This document shows, piece after piece, positions 13,976 to 23,129 of a stretch of 38,984 nt of DNA (the first letter of the stretch is position 1; the number at the start of each line of letters is the position of its first letter). The stretch is from Sedimentisphaerales bacterium. GTDB lineage: Bacteria; Planctomycetota; Phycisphaerae; Sedimentisphaerales; Anaerobacaceae. The position numbers and the translations under genes were made by a program. A model generated the notes under the pieces. It made no database searches, was not told the origin of the DNA, and saw only the letters and a program-made list of their open reading frames with translations. The DNA is taken from positions 1-38,984 of the forward strand of contig JAFGTU010000087.1 of the NCBI GenBank assembly GCA_016933985.1, written 5' to 3'.

Positions 13976-15187
13976 TCACCCGTTCATTATCGAGTTCAGC
14001 ATGTACAGATAATCTGAGAGCAGCCGGGTGATAAGGAACTCTTTTCTGACCTTTTCTCTGGCCTTCTCGCCTACGGCTTTGGCCTTATCAGGGTTTTGCA
14101 GAATATCGATGATGCGCTCTGCAAATCCTTCGTTATCCTGGGGCTCGACGAGAAAGCCGCTTCGTCCGTCGTCAATCTGATAAGGTATTCCGCCTACATT
14201 CGAGGCAACGACCGGCGTGCCTTTCCACAAAGCCTCCGTCACGCAGAGGCAAAAACCTTCTCTTATGGACTTCTGTATTATCACGCTGGAGAATCTTTGG
14301 ACGGAATTGACCAGCGTTTCATTATTGCCCACTACGAAAACGATATCTTTAGAGTTGACGAGTTTGTTTGCCTTGCGCTGGACTTTTCTGTACATCTGCA
14401 GGCCTTCGGGGTCGTCACTGGCCACATTGTAGCAGAAGACCAGCCTGCAATCGACCTTCTCCTTCACCCGTTTGAACACATCAATAACGCCCTCCGGGTC
14501 CTTCCACGGATCCAGCCTGGAGACCTGGGCAATAACAGGCTTGTCGGTCGGGATGCCGGCTTTCTCAATGTACTCAAGCATTGTCTTCTCAGAGATATCC
14601 CTGTTCTTCTCACTGAGCGGGTTGATTGCAGGGAACATCAGCCGCTGGTCAACCGGCAAGTCCTCTTTGAAGTACTTCTCGCTCGACATAACCACCTGGT
14701 CGTACTTCAGCAGGAACCCTTTGAGGAAGTCCCACAATCCATCGTGCGGATTGGTCAGGTCGATGTGGCATCGCCATATCCACGGCTGACGCTTGCGGTA
14801 AGCCCTTATCAAGGAGAGCGGCTGAGGGTCATGGACTATTACGCAGTCATGCTGAAGGTGCGTGAACCGCGAGAAATTGTCGTTCACCTGCAAATATGTC
14901 TGCTTCTTCTTCTCGGTCAGATTCAGATCGGCCCCCTGTAGGGCGTTGTGAAAACTCTTGGTGATCTCGAAGAACTCCTGACTTCCGTGGAGTATCCTCC
15001 AGCCGGCGTTAATCCCGACGTCATTCATCAACTGCACAAGGGAATACAGGATTTCGGCAACGCCGCCGCCCTGGTACGTGGCGTTTACGTGAACAATATG
15101 CTTTCCGTAGAGGCCTTTGGCCCTGTTGTAAATCTCGGCTAATCTTGTATCGGGTACGATGTGGCGGAAGTCTTCAAGCCGTATCAT
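13976..15187 (-). CDS. treT: Trehalose synthase TreT-type glycosyltransferase (GT4)
   Basis: 403 residues of a GT-B retaining glycosyltransferase. Signature stretches are HIVHVNATYQGGGVAEIL at the start, VIVHDPQPL, WIWRCHIDLT, VSRLDPWKDP in the C-terminal Rossmann domain, the SIREGFCLCVTEALWKGTPVV nucleotide-sugar motif and GGIPYQIDDG. These are typical of TreT, which joins NDP-glucose and glucose to make trehalose; the family also includes clock-like archaeal homologues. Its start overlaps the end of otsAB by 14 bases, so the two are translationally coupled. Which nucleotide sugar is used cannot be told. Confidence 0.88.
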   Translation of the reverse strand: MIRLEDFRHIVPDTRLAEIYNRAKGLYGKHIVHVNATYQGGGVAEILYSLVQLMNDVGINAGWRILHGSQEFFEITKSFHNALQGADLNLTEKKKQTYLQVNDNFSRFTHLQHDCVIVHDPQPLSLIRAYRKRQPWIWRCHIDLTNPHDGLWDFLKGFLLKYDQVVMSSEKYFKEDLPVDQRLMFPAINPLSEKNRDISEKTMLEYIEKAGIPTDKPVIAQVSRLDPWKDPEGVIDVFKRVKEKVDCRLVFCYNVASDDPEGLQMYRKVQRKANKLVNSKDIVFVVGNNETLVNSVQRFSSVIIQKSIREGFCLCVTEALWKGTPVVASNVGGIPYQIDDGRSGFLVEPQDNEGFAERIIDILQNPDKAKAVGEKAREKVRKEFLITRLLSDYLYMLNSIMNG

Positions 15188-17387
15188 TCGAGCCTCCTGA
15201 TAGTCTGTTGAGTAACATTCTGATATCTTCTACGTTATCGACGTTGAATCTTGCCTTCGATGCGACAAATCCCACTCGCACGGAGTATGCCTCATCGGGA
15301 AGCACGCTGAACATCTCTTCATCGGTATAATCATCGCCCGCCGCCAGAATGAAGTCCCAGTCTCGACTTCTCGCCCAGTGTTCGGCGGCCAGCCCCTTGT
15401 TGACAACCTGGCTTTTGACCTCCAGTATCTTGCTGCCCTCAAAAACGCCGACATCGAGATTCGCGGTGAGGTTGAGAAGGGCGGCCTTTAGCTCCTGGAC
15501 TCTGACGTAGGCAAGCTCCGGATTCGCCCTTCGGTAATGCCAGACCAATGAAAAATCCTTCTCTTCCACGGTCGCTCCCGCGGTGCGGTCGGTGTAAAGA
15601 TCGAGGATGGGCCTGATGCTTTTCTTCCAGGTCATCTCGAAGGGCGCCTGGCTATGCCAATTTCGCCCTTCGTCCCTAATCCATCCCCCATGCTCAGCAA
15701 CCAGTCCGCTGCCAAGGTCGCCCAGCCAGTTTTCCAAAGTAGTCTTATCACGCCCGCTGATGATGACCACCGTATTTCTTGGATCGCCTGACAAACGCCG
15801 CAGCAGGTCAACGATCTCATCGTCCGGCCCCGCCTCTGCAGGTTTGCCTTTGAAGCCGACGAGCGTGCCGTCGTAATCAAGCAGAAACAATCGCTTGTTG
15901 CTCTTGTGATAATCTTCGGCCAACTTCTCTCTCGTTGAACCGGAAAGGCGTTTCGCGAACATCTGTTCCTGGGTCTTTTTTATACCGCATAGAGCGCCCA
16001 GAAAATCCTGGCTCCAGCGCGAGACGCTGTAGCGCCGCAGCCTTTCCTGCATGACTTTGTTTCGTTCAAGTTGCTCGGCCGGCGGCATCTCCAGAGCCTT
16101 CTTGATGGCTCTCACAATCGCACCTTTGTCGCAAGAATTGACTACCAGCGATTCCCCAAGCTCACTTGCGGCGCCGGTCATTTCACTCAAAACCAGCACG
16201 CCGGGTTTATCCCCCTTCGCCGCAATGAACTCCTTCGCTATAAGGTTCATGCCGTCTCGCAAAGGCGTCACTAATGCCACGTCCGAAACGTTGTAAAGGG
16301 CAGTCAATTCCACAAAAGGCAGGGACCGATACAAGTACCACACAGGTATATACCCCATCGTTCCGTATTCGCCGTTAATCCTTCCAACCAACTGCTCAAG
16401 CCTGCTCCTCATCTCCTTGTAGTCCTCGACGCCCGTTCTCGTCGGCACCGCCACCATAATCAGAGTGACTGCGCCTCTGTATTGCGGATTTTCCGAGAGA
16501 AACAGGTCGAATGCTTCCAGCCGCTCGATGATTCCTTTAGAGTAGTCCAGCCTGTCGATCGACAAAATTATCTTTCGATCCTCAAGCCTCTTTCGTATCT
16601 TGTTCGCTTCCTTTGCAACGTCGGGCTCTTCGATTGCCCGCTCGTACTTTTCATAATCAATACCCATTGGGAAGGCATCGACCTTGATAACACGCCTGTC
16701 AACCTTGACGTTTCCCAGGGTGTGTTCCAGCCCGGTGATTCGCGAGACGCTGCTGAGAAAGTGCCTGACGTAGTCATACGTGTGAAAACCTATTAGGTCC
16801 GCTCCCAGCAGCCCTCTTAGTATCTGCTCGCGCCACGGCAGAAGGCGAAAGAGCTCGAATGACGGCCACGGTATGTGAAGAAAGAATCCGATCTCCAGGT
16901 CAGGCATCCTCTGCCGTAGAAGCTCGGGAAGCAGCATTAGCTGGTAATCATGCACCCATACACAATCCCCTGATGCGGCGATCTTCATCACCTCATCACA
17001 AAATGCCTCGTTCACCTGCCTGTAGATCTTCCAGAACCGCGACTCATAAACGGCGCGCCTTGGAAAATAGTGAAACAGAGGCCAGATAGTCCTGTTACAG
17101 AACCCCTGATAATATTCCTCCATTTGCTTTCTTGAGATAAACACCGGATGACAGTTTTCAGCGGCGAGCCGCTCTATGATCTTATCCTTCTCCTCGGCTT
17201 TGAGCTTCTCATTCGCCACGCCGGGCCAGCCCACCCAGATCCGCTCACTTGACTGCGGCAGTGATGACAGGCCCACCGCAAGTCCGCCCGGACTTGGGCG
17301 AAAATACACGTCTCCCGTCTTCCTTATCGTGTCAAGCGGCAATCTGTTAGCAACCACAACCAGGCGTCCCAATTTACCGTCCTCCAT
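15174..17387 (-). CDS. otsAB: Bifunctional trehalose-6-phosphate synthase/phosphatase
   Basis: From the ATG at 17387 the protein is 737 residues and begins MEDGKLGRLVVVANRLPL, the normal N-terminus of this family; the track start at 17570 adds 61 non-conserved residues. The synthase half (GT20, ~1-470) shows SPGGLAVGL, VWVHDYQLMLLPELL, FFLHIPWPS, IDRLDYSKGI and TPLRDGMNLIAKEF. The phosphatase half (HAD, ~495-735) shows LLDYDGTLVGF, VIISGRD, AEHGGW and GDDYTDEEMF. It makes trehalose-6-phosphate from UDP-glucose and glucose-6-phosphate, then dephosphorylates it. The ribosome site is weak. First gene of the minus-strand operon otsAB-treT-mscS-activator. Confidence 0.93.
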   Translation of the reverse strand: MEDGKLGRLVVVANRLPLDTIRKTGDVYFRPSPGGLAVGLSSLPQSSERIWVGWPGVANEKLKAEEKDKIIERLAAENCHPVFISRKQMEEYYQGFCNRTIWPLFHYFPRRAVYESRFWKIYRQVNEAFCDEVMKIAASGDCVWVHDYQLMLLPELLRQRMPDLEIGFFLHIPWPSFELFRLLPWREQILRGLLGADLIGFHTYDYVRHFLSSVSRITGLEHTLGNVKVDRRVIKVDAFPMGIDYEKYERAIEEPDVAKEANKIRKRLEDRKIILSIDRLDYSKGIIERLEAFDLFLSENPQYRGAVTLIMVAVPTRTGVEDYKEMRSRLEQLVGRINGEYGTMGYIPVWYLYRSLPFVELTALYNVSDVALVTPLRDGMNLIAKEFIAAKGDKPGVLVLSEMTGAASELGESLVVNSCDKGAIVRAIKKALEMPPAEQLERNKVMQERLRRYSVSRWSQDFLGALCGIKKTQEQMFAKRLSGSTREKLAEDYHKSNKRLFLLDYDGTLVGFKGKPAEAGPDDEIVDLLRRLSGDPRNTVVIISGRDKTTLENWLGDLGSGLVAEHGGWIRDEGRNWHSQAPFEMTWKKSIRPILDLYTDRTAGATVEEKDFSLVWHYRRANPELAYVRVQELKAALLNLTANLDVGVFEGSKILEVKSQVVNKGLAAEHWARSRDWDFILAAGDDYTDEEMFSVLPDEAYSVRVGFVASKARFNVDNVEDIRMLLNRLSGGSNDTA

Positions 17388-17496
17388 CAGAGTTGATAAT
17401 ATGACTGCAACCAGACAGGACGAGCGGGCGCAGAAAGGGCAAATTTGACACTGCGATGCTTGTTTTTCCTTGCTGAAATACCATTGTTCTATGCTA

Positions 17497-17524
17497 AGTT
17501 TACCGCATCCTCGCAAGATTGCAA
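17497..17524 (-). promoter_or_regulatory. Candidate sigma70 promoter of the otsAB operon
   Basis: Minus-strand TTGCAA, 16-base spacer, TAAACT, giving a leader of about 100 bases before otsAB. Sub-optimal spacing and -10; assigned by eye. Confidence 0.35.
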
Positions 17525-17678
17525 GTTCATTGGCAAATACTAAACAAGGACCTTGAATAATCCCGCCCAATCGGGTATTCTTACAATTCAGAAATGGCAG
17601 GGTTGTCGATCCCTTGCGGCCGCTCAGCGGCAGTTATGTGCGTTCTGTCAACTGAAGGAAGGAAAGGTAAAGAACAAG

Positions 17679-18962
17679 ATGAACTATCTGAGAAGAATTA
17701 CTATCGTTGTCTCTATGGTTTTAATGATATGTTCGACGGTCGTTACGGCGGACTGGCCCCAGTTTCGAGGGCCCGCTCGCAACGGCCAGTCTCCCGAGAC
17801 CGGGCTGATGAAGAAATGGCCCGAGGGCGGACCGAAGGAATTATGGTCATTCGAGGGCCTGGGGCAGGGCTACGCCTCCGTCTCCGTCGCGGACGGCATC
17901 GTTTACACAACCGGCATGGTTGGCTCGGACGGAATACTCTTCGCCTTCGACCTCAACGGGAATCTTAAATGGAAGTTCAACTACGGAGCCGAGTGGAAGG
18001 GCGACCGCCCTGGAACCCGCACTACCCCCACCATCGACGGCGACCGACTCTACCTGATGAGCGGAATGGGACGAATCGACTGCCGCAACGCAAAAACCGG
18101 TGAGCCGATCTGGCATATAGACACCCTTGAGAAATTCAAAGGCAAGAACATCGATTGGGGAATCGCCGAATCCATCCTCATCGAAAACGAAAAGGCCATC
18201 TGCACGCCCGGCGGCCAGGATGCAAGCGTTGTCGCCCTCAACAAGATGACCGGGGAGACTATCTGGACAAGCAAGGGCCTAAGTGAGCCTTCGGCCTATT
18301 GCTCTCCGGCCGTCATAGACAGAGGAGCCAATCGCATCATCCTGACGATGGTTAAGCAGTCGGTCGTCGGTATCGATATGAAGACGGGCAAGGTCTATTG
18401 GCAGATACCCAATAAGGTCAGATACGACATAAGCGCGGTGACTCCGGCATACGAGAACGGGATGATGTACTTCACTAACGGGTACCGCCACGGCGGGCAC
18501 ATGTTCGAACTCTCCGCCGATGGAACAAGCGTGGAAAAGAAGTGGGATGAGAAATCGCTCGACGTCCACCACGGCGGCGTCGTACTAATCGACGGCAATA
18601 TCCACGGCGCCAGCACCGGCGGGACCTGGATCTGCATTGAGCTGGCAACCGGAGAGGTCAAATTCACCGACAAACTCGTAGGCAAGGGCTCGGTCATCTA
18701 CGTGGACGGCATGCTCTACTGCTACGGAGAAAGGGACGGCGATGTCGGCTTGGTAAAGATCAATCCGGCAGGCTACGAAATGGTCAGCTCCTTCAGAATT
18801 ACAAAAGGCTCTAAGGAGCATTGGGCACACCCGGCCATCTCCGACGGTCGCCTCTATATCCGCCACGGCGACGCTCTTATGTGCTACGACATCAAGGCCA
18901 CATCCTACTCCAGGACCACGGAGGAGGAATTGCCTTCAGAAGCATCAGGATCAGAATCCTGA
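17679..18962 (+). CDS. Exported PQQ-like beta-propeller protein
   Basis: The ATG at 17679 is preferred: GGAAAGG lies upstream and the product starts with a clear Sec signal (MNYLRRITIVVSMVLMICSTVVTA) followed at once by DWPQFRGPARNGQSPE, the usual beginning of planctomycete quinoprotein-like propellers. 427 residues hold repeated blades of the form DGIVYTTG...LFAFDLNGNLKWKF, DGDRLYLMSG and NGMMYFTNGY. No haem or enzymatic motif is seen. These propellers commonly act as scaffolds or periplasmic binding proteins; true PQQ binding is not established. It is divergent from otsAB and convergent with the following membrane protein gene. Confidence 0.85.
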   Translation: MNYLRRITIVVSMVLMICSTVVTADWPQFRGPARNGQSPETGLMKKWPEGGPKELWSFEGLGQGYASVSVADGIVYTTGMVGSDGILFAFDLNGNLKWKFNYGAEWKGDRPGTRTTPTIDGDRLYLMSGMGRIDCRNAKTGEPIWHIDTLEKFKGKNIDWGIAESILIENEKAICTPGGQDASVVALNKMTGETIWTSKGLSEPSAYCSPAVIDRGANRIILTMVKQSVVGIDMKTGKVYWQIPNKVRYDISAVTPAYENGMMYFTNGYRHGGHMFELSADGTSVEKKWDEKSLDVHHGGVVLIDGNIHGASTGGTWICIELATGEVKFTDKLVGKGSVIYVDGMLYCYGERDGDVGLVKINPAGYEMVSSFRITKGSKEHWAHPAISDGRLYIRHGDALMCYDIKATSYSRTTEEELPSEASGSES

Positions 18963-18985
18963 AAGACTGACCTCTGAGTCGAACG

Positions 18986-19669
18986 TCATATCTCCCACTC
19001 TTTTGAGCTTTTGACGAATTTATGCTGCGCGATGAGGCCTACCAGCAGAGGGACCATAAGCGCCACCGGCAATACCCACCGCACGTTTGTAACGGCATTT
19101 TCCAGCGTGACTTTTGCCGGGGCATACCGGTATAAAAGGGCCAGCCCGCCCGTCAGCACAAGCGCTCCGCCGCCCATGCTCGTAAAAAGTATCACGGCGA
19201 TTCTGAAAACGATAAATGAGATCATACCCCCGCCGACCATCCCTATAAGGGCGCCCGCAAGTATGTATCTCGGATCAAGACCGATTGCGTACCATATCCC
19301 CGCTGTGAATATCGCGCCCGCGAAGGCGCCCAACAAACCGACCGCCCATCGCATCAAAGGCACTGAGAGAATCGCGAGCGTCAGCATCCCTACAACACCC
19401 CCGGCGAACCGGTTGTTAATTCCCTGCACCCTGACCGCCAATTCCATTCCAGCTACAAGACCCAAAAGCGCAAAACTGATCACAACCAGCACCTTGAACA
19501 CTCGCCAGCCGTAGAAGAGCCATACCACCCCGAATGAAATGAACATGAATGCCTCGAGCTGCCCCAGCCCTATGGCGTGCTTCCAGAACATCTCAATCAG
19601 AGCAACATTGCCCTCGCTGCCTGAGCTTGTCGTCTCTGCCGACTGGGCGAGTATGCCAAACCAATCCAT
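18986..19669 (-). CDS. Multi-spanning membrane protein (TMEM198/DUF4203-like)
   Basis: 227 residues with about seven hydrophobic segments: AFMFISFGVVWLFYGWRVFKVLVVISFALLGLVAG, ViGMLTLAILSVPL-type helices, ISFIVFRIAVILFTSMGGG and a final VLPVALMVPLLVGLIA. The Gly-rich second helix after GWRVFKVL recalls the DUF4203/TMEM198 family, whose function is unknown. A similar but divergent protein is encoded directly upstream in the same direction, and the two may form a hetero-complex. Family call is tentative. Confidence 0.65.
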   Translation of the reverse strand: MDWFGILAQSAETTSSGSEGNVALIEMFWKHAIGLGQLEAFMFISFGVVWLFYGWRVFKVLVVISFALLGLVAGMELAVRVQGINNRFAGGVVGMLTLAILSVPLMRWAVGLLGAFAGAIFTAGIWYAIGLDPRYILAGALIGMVGGGMISFIVFRIAVILFTSMGGGALVLTGGLALLYRYAPAKVTLENAVTNVRWVLPVALMVPLLVGLIAQHKFVKSSKEWEI

Positions 19670-19744
19670 TATCCTATCTCCTAAATTTTTTCCAATTCTG
19701 CGGCCATAAGCCGGTCCGGTCTCTTGTAGCGCCTTTGACGTCGG

Positions 19745-20545
19745 CTATGCAGTCCGCCAGTTTCCCTTTGCGGACGCTGATTCGTCGCCGCCTTTGCCGC
19801 CCTCTTCGGCCTTTTCGGATTCTTCTTTCTTCTGTTTACAGAATATTAACTGTTCAACGGCCCCGAAAGCCGCCATCGCCGTGAATACAATAGCATAAAA
19901 GGGCGGTTCGTGAAAGATGCCGCTAATCGCACCGCTGCCTTTCTGCAAAAGCAGCAGGATCATCCCTGCAAAGATAAACGCCGTTCCCAGTACTGCGAAG
20001 CATAAAGCCGAAGCAGCGCGCCTGAACCGAAAGCCGCCTGCCGCACCGGCCGCCGCCACTGCCGCCAGTATCGCCCGCTTATAGCCCGGCATCTGCGAAT
20101 ACACCAGTCTGACACTCGCGTCGAACTCAATTGAATAGGACTTCATAAGACGCGCGCTCTGTCCCCAGCTCAACGTATCATTTTGCTTTGCCGGCGTTGC
20201 CGCAGCCCCGGCTTCGCCAAGATAAGGCCCCGCCAGCAGGCAGAAGCCGATAGCAGATGACAATACTCCCGCCAATACCGCTATGAAGAGCCTTTGGAAT
20301 GCCGCCGCCCCTGCTGCAGCGATACCCGCAAAGGCCGCCGTCAGGAGAGGACTCAGTCCGAAAACAAAAAAACCGAGCAAGACCCCGCTCAGCCCGCCGG
20401 CGATGCCGAGCAGCCAATTCCGAAAGCCGACCCCGCCGAGCCATACAAATAACCCGATAACAAGTGCTGCGATGCCCGGACCGATCAAAACCAGCGGACT
20501 CAACCGCCCACATGCCTGCTCGAAACTCTGCAAAGTATCTACCAT
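19745..20545 (-). CDS. Multi-spanning membrane protein, partner of preceding gene
   Basis: The ATG at 20545 (GAGGTG two bases upstream) gives 266 residues starting MVDTLQSFEQACGRLSPLVLIGPG; the track start at 20629 is less likely. About seven hydrophobic segments, including IAALVIGLFVWLGGVGFRNWLLGIAGGLSGVLLGFFVFG, which shares the R-NWLLG/RVFKVL helix arrangement with the neighbour. A periplasmic or cytoplasmic loop (~120-175) is followed by AILAAVAAAGAAGGFRFRRA and a charged tail with KQKKEESEKAEEGGKGG. Function unknown; probably the first gene of a two-gene membrane unit. Confidence 0.65.
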   Translation of the reverse strand: MVDTLQSFEQACGRLSPLVLIGPGIAALVIGLFVWLGGVGFRNWLLGIAGGLSGVLLGFFVFGLSPLLTAAFAGIAAAGAAAFQRLFIAVLAGVLSSAIGFCLLAGPYLGEAGAAATPAKQNDTLSWGQSARLMKSYSIEFDASVRLVYSQMPGYKRAILAAVAAAGAAGGFRFRRAASALCFAVLGTAFIFAGMILLLLQKGSGAISGIFHEPPFYAIVFTAMAAFGAVEQLIFCKQKKEESEKAEEGGKGGDESASAKGNWRTA

Positions 20546-20747
20546 TGCACCTCGTATCCGCCTGCTTATGCGGCAAAATGTTGCGCAAAACTCAAGCCTG
20601 CCGCACACCGCCCTGATAGCGGTTGGCACGCACGGATACTAACCTCTGTTATCGGCCTTTTCGTGCCGTTTCCGTTAGATACCCTCGTTTTCCGCAGATA
20701 ATAAGCCCCCCGGCGCCTCCCTGCTGAGAAGGAAATCAATTCAAAAA

Positions 20748-20831
20748 TGCGGATGAGAGGAGTCGAACCTCCACGAGCTTAAGCCCACAGGCACCTGAAG
20801 CCTGCGCGTCTGCCAATTCCGCCACATCCGC
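20748..20831 (-). tRNA. tRNA-Leu (anticodon CAG)
   Basis: The minus strand folds as a long-variable-arm tRNA of 84 bases: acceptor GCGGATG/CATCCGC, D-arm with GGCGGAATTGGCAGAC, anticodon stem CAGGC-TTCAGGT-GCCTG with CAG at the anticodon, a variable stem, and GGAGGTTCGACTCCTC as T-arm. CCA is not encoded. Confidence 0.95.
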
Positions 20832-21003
20832 GGAAAGAACGGATTATGAACATTTTCCCGGCCATAGTCAAGTATTTTCGCCCAAATCTTTGCCGCTTGC
20901 CACTAACCCCCACGATTCAGCCAAAGTGCAAAGCCTGTATTTCCGATGAATTTGCAGGGGCGCATACGCGCTCTGTAAAAAGGACTTCAAAAACGCTTTT
21001 CAT

Positions 21004-21031
21004 TTGCGTCTAAGGGGTTTTGGTGTATAGT
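21004..21031 (+). promoter_or_regulatory. Candidate promoter for the pilB gene
   Basis: TTGCGT, 16-base spacer, TATAGT, leaving a leader of roughly 155 bases before the chosen start. The 20832-21194 stretch holds no other evident gene. Confidence 0.4.
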
Positions 21032-21194
21032 TTAGATAATACTGCCGGTGTTAATACGCGGCCCGGAGAATGGGGGCAAAGGGATTTCACTCATCTCGAA
21101 CCGTTATACCCTTTGTATAGTTACGCGCCGCCATTTCCCTATGGCAGAAAGCGAAAAACGGATGAACAGCACAGTCAAAGATGGAGGCGAGCGA

Positions 21195-22958
21195 ATGGGC
21201 TCTCCACAAAGCAGCTTGGATTTCTCTGAGGCAGGCGCAAATCGTCTCTTCGGCGAGCTGCTCGTCTCGAAAGGGCTGCTCACCGAGGAAGAGCTGGCCG
21301 AGGTCCTCGATGCCCAGAAGCAGCAGGGCGGACGCCTCGGCGAGATTCTCCTTCGCTTGAACTTCCTCGGCGATGTGGACGTTACTCACGCCCTCGCGGA
21401 ACACCTCTCGATGGACTACGTCGGCCTCGAAGACATAAACACCATAGATATGAGCGTCGCGCGCAGCCTGCCCGAAAGCATCGCAAGGAGATTCTGCCTC
21501 GTCGCTTTTGGCGAGGAAGACAACAAGACACTCGTTGCAATGGCCGACCCACTGGACATTATCGCAATAGACACCGTCACGCTCAAGATGAAGAGGCAGG
21601 TCAAGACGCTAATCAGCTCGCCCAGGGAAATCCGCAGGGCGATCGGGCTGATTTACCACGGCTCCGACATTGAGGAGCAGCAGCTTCGCGACCTCGTCGA
21701 GGTTGAGGTCGGACCTGATATTGGCGACGGCGACGCCCTGCTCGAAGAAATTAACGGGCCGGACATCAGCGGTGAAATGGAGGCCTCGAAGGCCCCCGTC
21801 ATTCGTTTCGTTGACCTGCTCCTGAGCCAGGCCGTCAAGAGCAGGGCAAGCGATATTCACATCGAGCCGCAGGAAACCTCAACCGTCGTGAGGATGCGAA
21901 TCGACGGCGTTCTGCGCAGCATGGTCCCGCCCGCCAAGAAGATGCAGGCCGCCGTTATCGCCAGGATAAAAATACTCTCGCAGATGGATATTGCCGAGCG
22001 CCGCCTCCCCCAGGATGGAAGATTCAAGATAAAGGCATCCGGCAGAGATATAGACGTCCGCGTCTCCGTGATTCCAACCATTTACGGCGAAAAGGTCGTG
22101 ATGAGAATACTCGATGCCGCCGGCGTCAACCATAACGTTGACCAGCTCGGCTTCGAGCCGGACGCACTCAAAGAGTTCAAATCCATGCTCGCAAGGCCAC
22201 ACGGAATAATAATCGTAACAGGCCCGACCGGGAGCGGAAAGAGCACCACCCTCTACTCCGCTTTGAACTACCTCAAAGACCCCACAAAGAACATAACAAC
22301 CGTCGAAGACCCCGTCGAGTATCGCCTCTCAGGCATCAACCAGATTCAGGTCAAGCCGGAAATCGAGCTCGACTTTGCACTATGCCTCCGAGCAATTCTT
22401 AGGCAGGACCCCGACATAGTCCTGATTGGTGAAATCCGCGACAAGGAGACCGTCGAAATTGCGATAAAGGCCTCCCTGACGGGCCACCTGGTCCTCAGCA
22501 CCTTCCACACAAACGATGCCCCCAGCGCGATAAGCAGGCTCGTTTACATGGGGATCGAGCGATACCTGCTCGCATCCAGCCTGAATATGGTCATCGCCCA
22601 GAGGCTTGTCAGGAGGATATGCGACCGCTGCAAAGAGCCTGTCAGGCTCGGCGACGAATTGCTCAAGAGCCTCAGAATAAGCCCCGAGCAGGCCGCCGAC
22701 GCCGTATTCTACCACGGCAGAGGATGCAAAAGCTGTGGAGGAACGGGCTACCTCGGCAGGCTCCCCGTCTTCGAGTTTCTACTTGTGGATAACGAGATGG
22801 CCGAAATGATTGTCGCCGGACGCACCGAGGCGCAGATTCGCGCAGCCTCCCGCAAAAAAGGGCACGGCGGGCTGCTCGATAGCGGCGTCAGCAAGATGCT
22901 GCAGGGCTTGACGACCGCCGAGGAGGTCATGAGCGTTACTTTTGCCGAAAAGGGCTGA
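21195..22958 (+). CDS. pilB: Type IV pilus / type II secretion assembly ATPase (PilB/GspE)
   Basis: The ATG at 21195 is chosen because GGAGG lies 7 bases upstream; the track start at 21048 adds 49 unconserved residues. 587 residues. Residues ~15-165 form a MshEN/T2SSE_N domain (LFGELLVSKGLLTEEELAEVL, then GRLGEILLRLNFLGD), a type that can bind c-di-GMP. The motor domain carries Walker A GPTGSGKSTT, Asp/Glu region IHIEPQETS, Walker B LIGEIRDKETVE and His box LSTFHTNDAPS. A zinc-binding tetracysteine follows (CDRCK ... CKSCGGTGY). It powers pilin extraction and fibre assembly from the cytoplasm. First gene of the locus; no PilT-type retraction ATPase lies in the window. Confidence 0.93.
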   Translation: MGSPQSSLDFSEAGANRLFGELLVSKGLLTEEELAEVLDAQKQQGGRLGEILLRLNFLGDVDVTHALAEHLSMDYVGLEDINTIDMSVARSLPESIARRFCLVAFGEEDNKTLVAMADPLDIIAIDTVTLKMKRQVKTLISSPREIRRAIGLIYHGSDIEEQQLRDLVEVEVGPDIGDGDALLEEINGPDISGEMEASKAPVIRFVDLLLSQAVKSRASDIHIEPQETSTVVRMRIDGVLRSMVPPAKKMQAAVIARIKILSQMDIAERRLPQDGRFKIKASGRDIDVRVSVIPTIYGEKVVMRILDAAGVNHNVDQLGFEPDALKEFKSMLARPHGIIIVTGPTGSGKSTTLYSALNYLKDPTKNITTVEDPVEYRLSGINQIQVKPEIELDFALCLRAILRQDPDIVLIGEIRDKETVEIAIKASLTGHLVLSTFHTNDAPSAISRLVYMGIERYLLASSLNMVIAQRLVRRICDRCKEPVRLGDELLKSLRISPEQAADAVFYHGRGCKSCGGTGYLGRLPVFEFLLVDNEMAEMIVAGRTEAQIRAASRKKGHGGLLDSGVSKMLQGLTTAEEVMSVTFAEKG

Positions 22959-23129
22959 CCTTGAGATCCCCGCTCGAAGGCATTTTTGCCGGGCCAACGC
23001 ACTTTTGGCTAAACTCAGCGTTGTTCGGAGCCGATGTTTCGTGCGGTGATTGGTCGGGACAAAAGGGGGCCGGCGCGCTCCCGGAAGACCATCCTGTGGA
23101 ATAATAGAATTTAGATTCTGGTCCGGTAA

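Noticed and set aside
17519-17545. Possible sigma54 promoter before otsAB (TTGCCAATGAACTTGCA)
   Set aside because: The TTGC element fits but the nearly invariant GG at -24 is absent, so a sigma70 assignment was kept as the weaker but safer call.
18945-18962. TCAGGAT/ATCCTGA hairpin at the end of the propeller gene as a terminator
   Set aside because: The stem overlaps the stop codon and no T-run follows on either strand.
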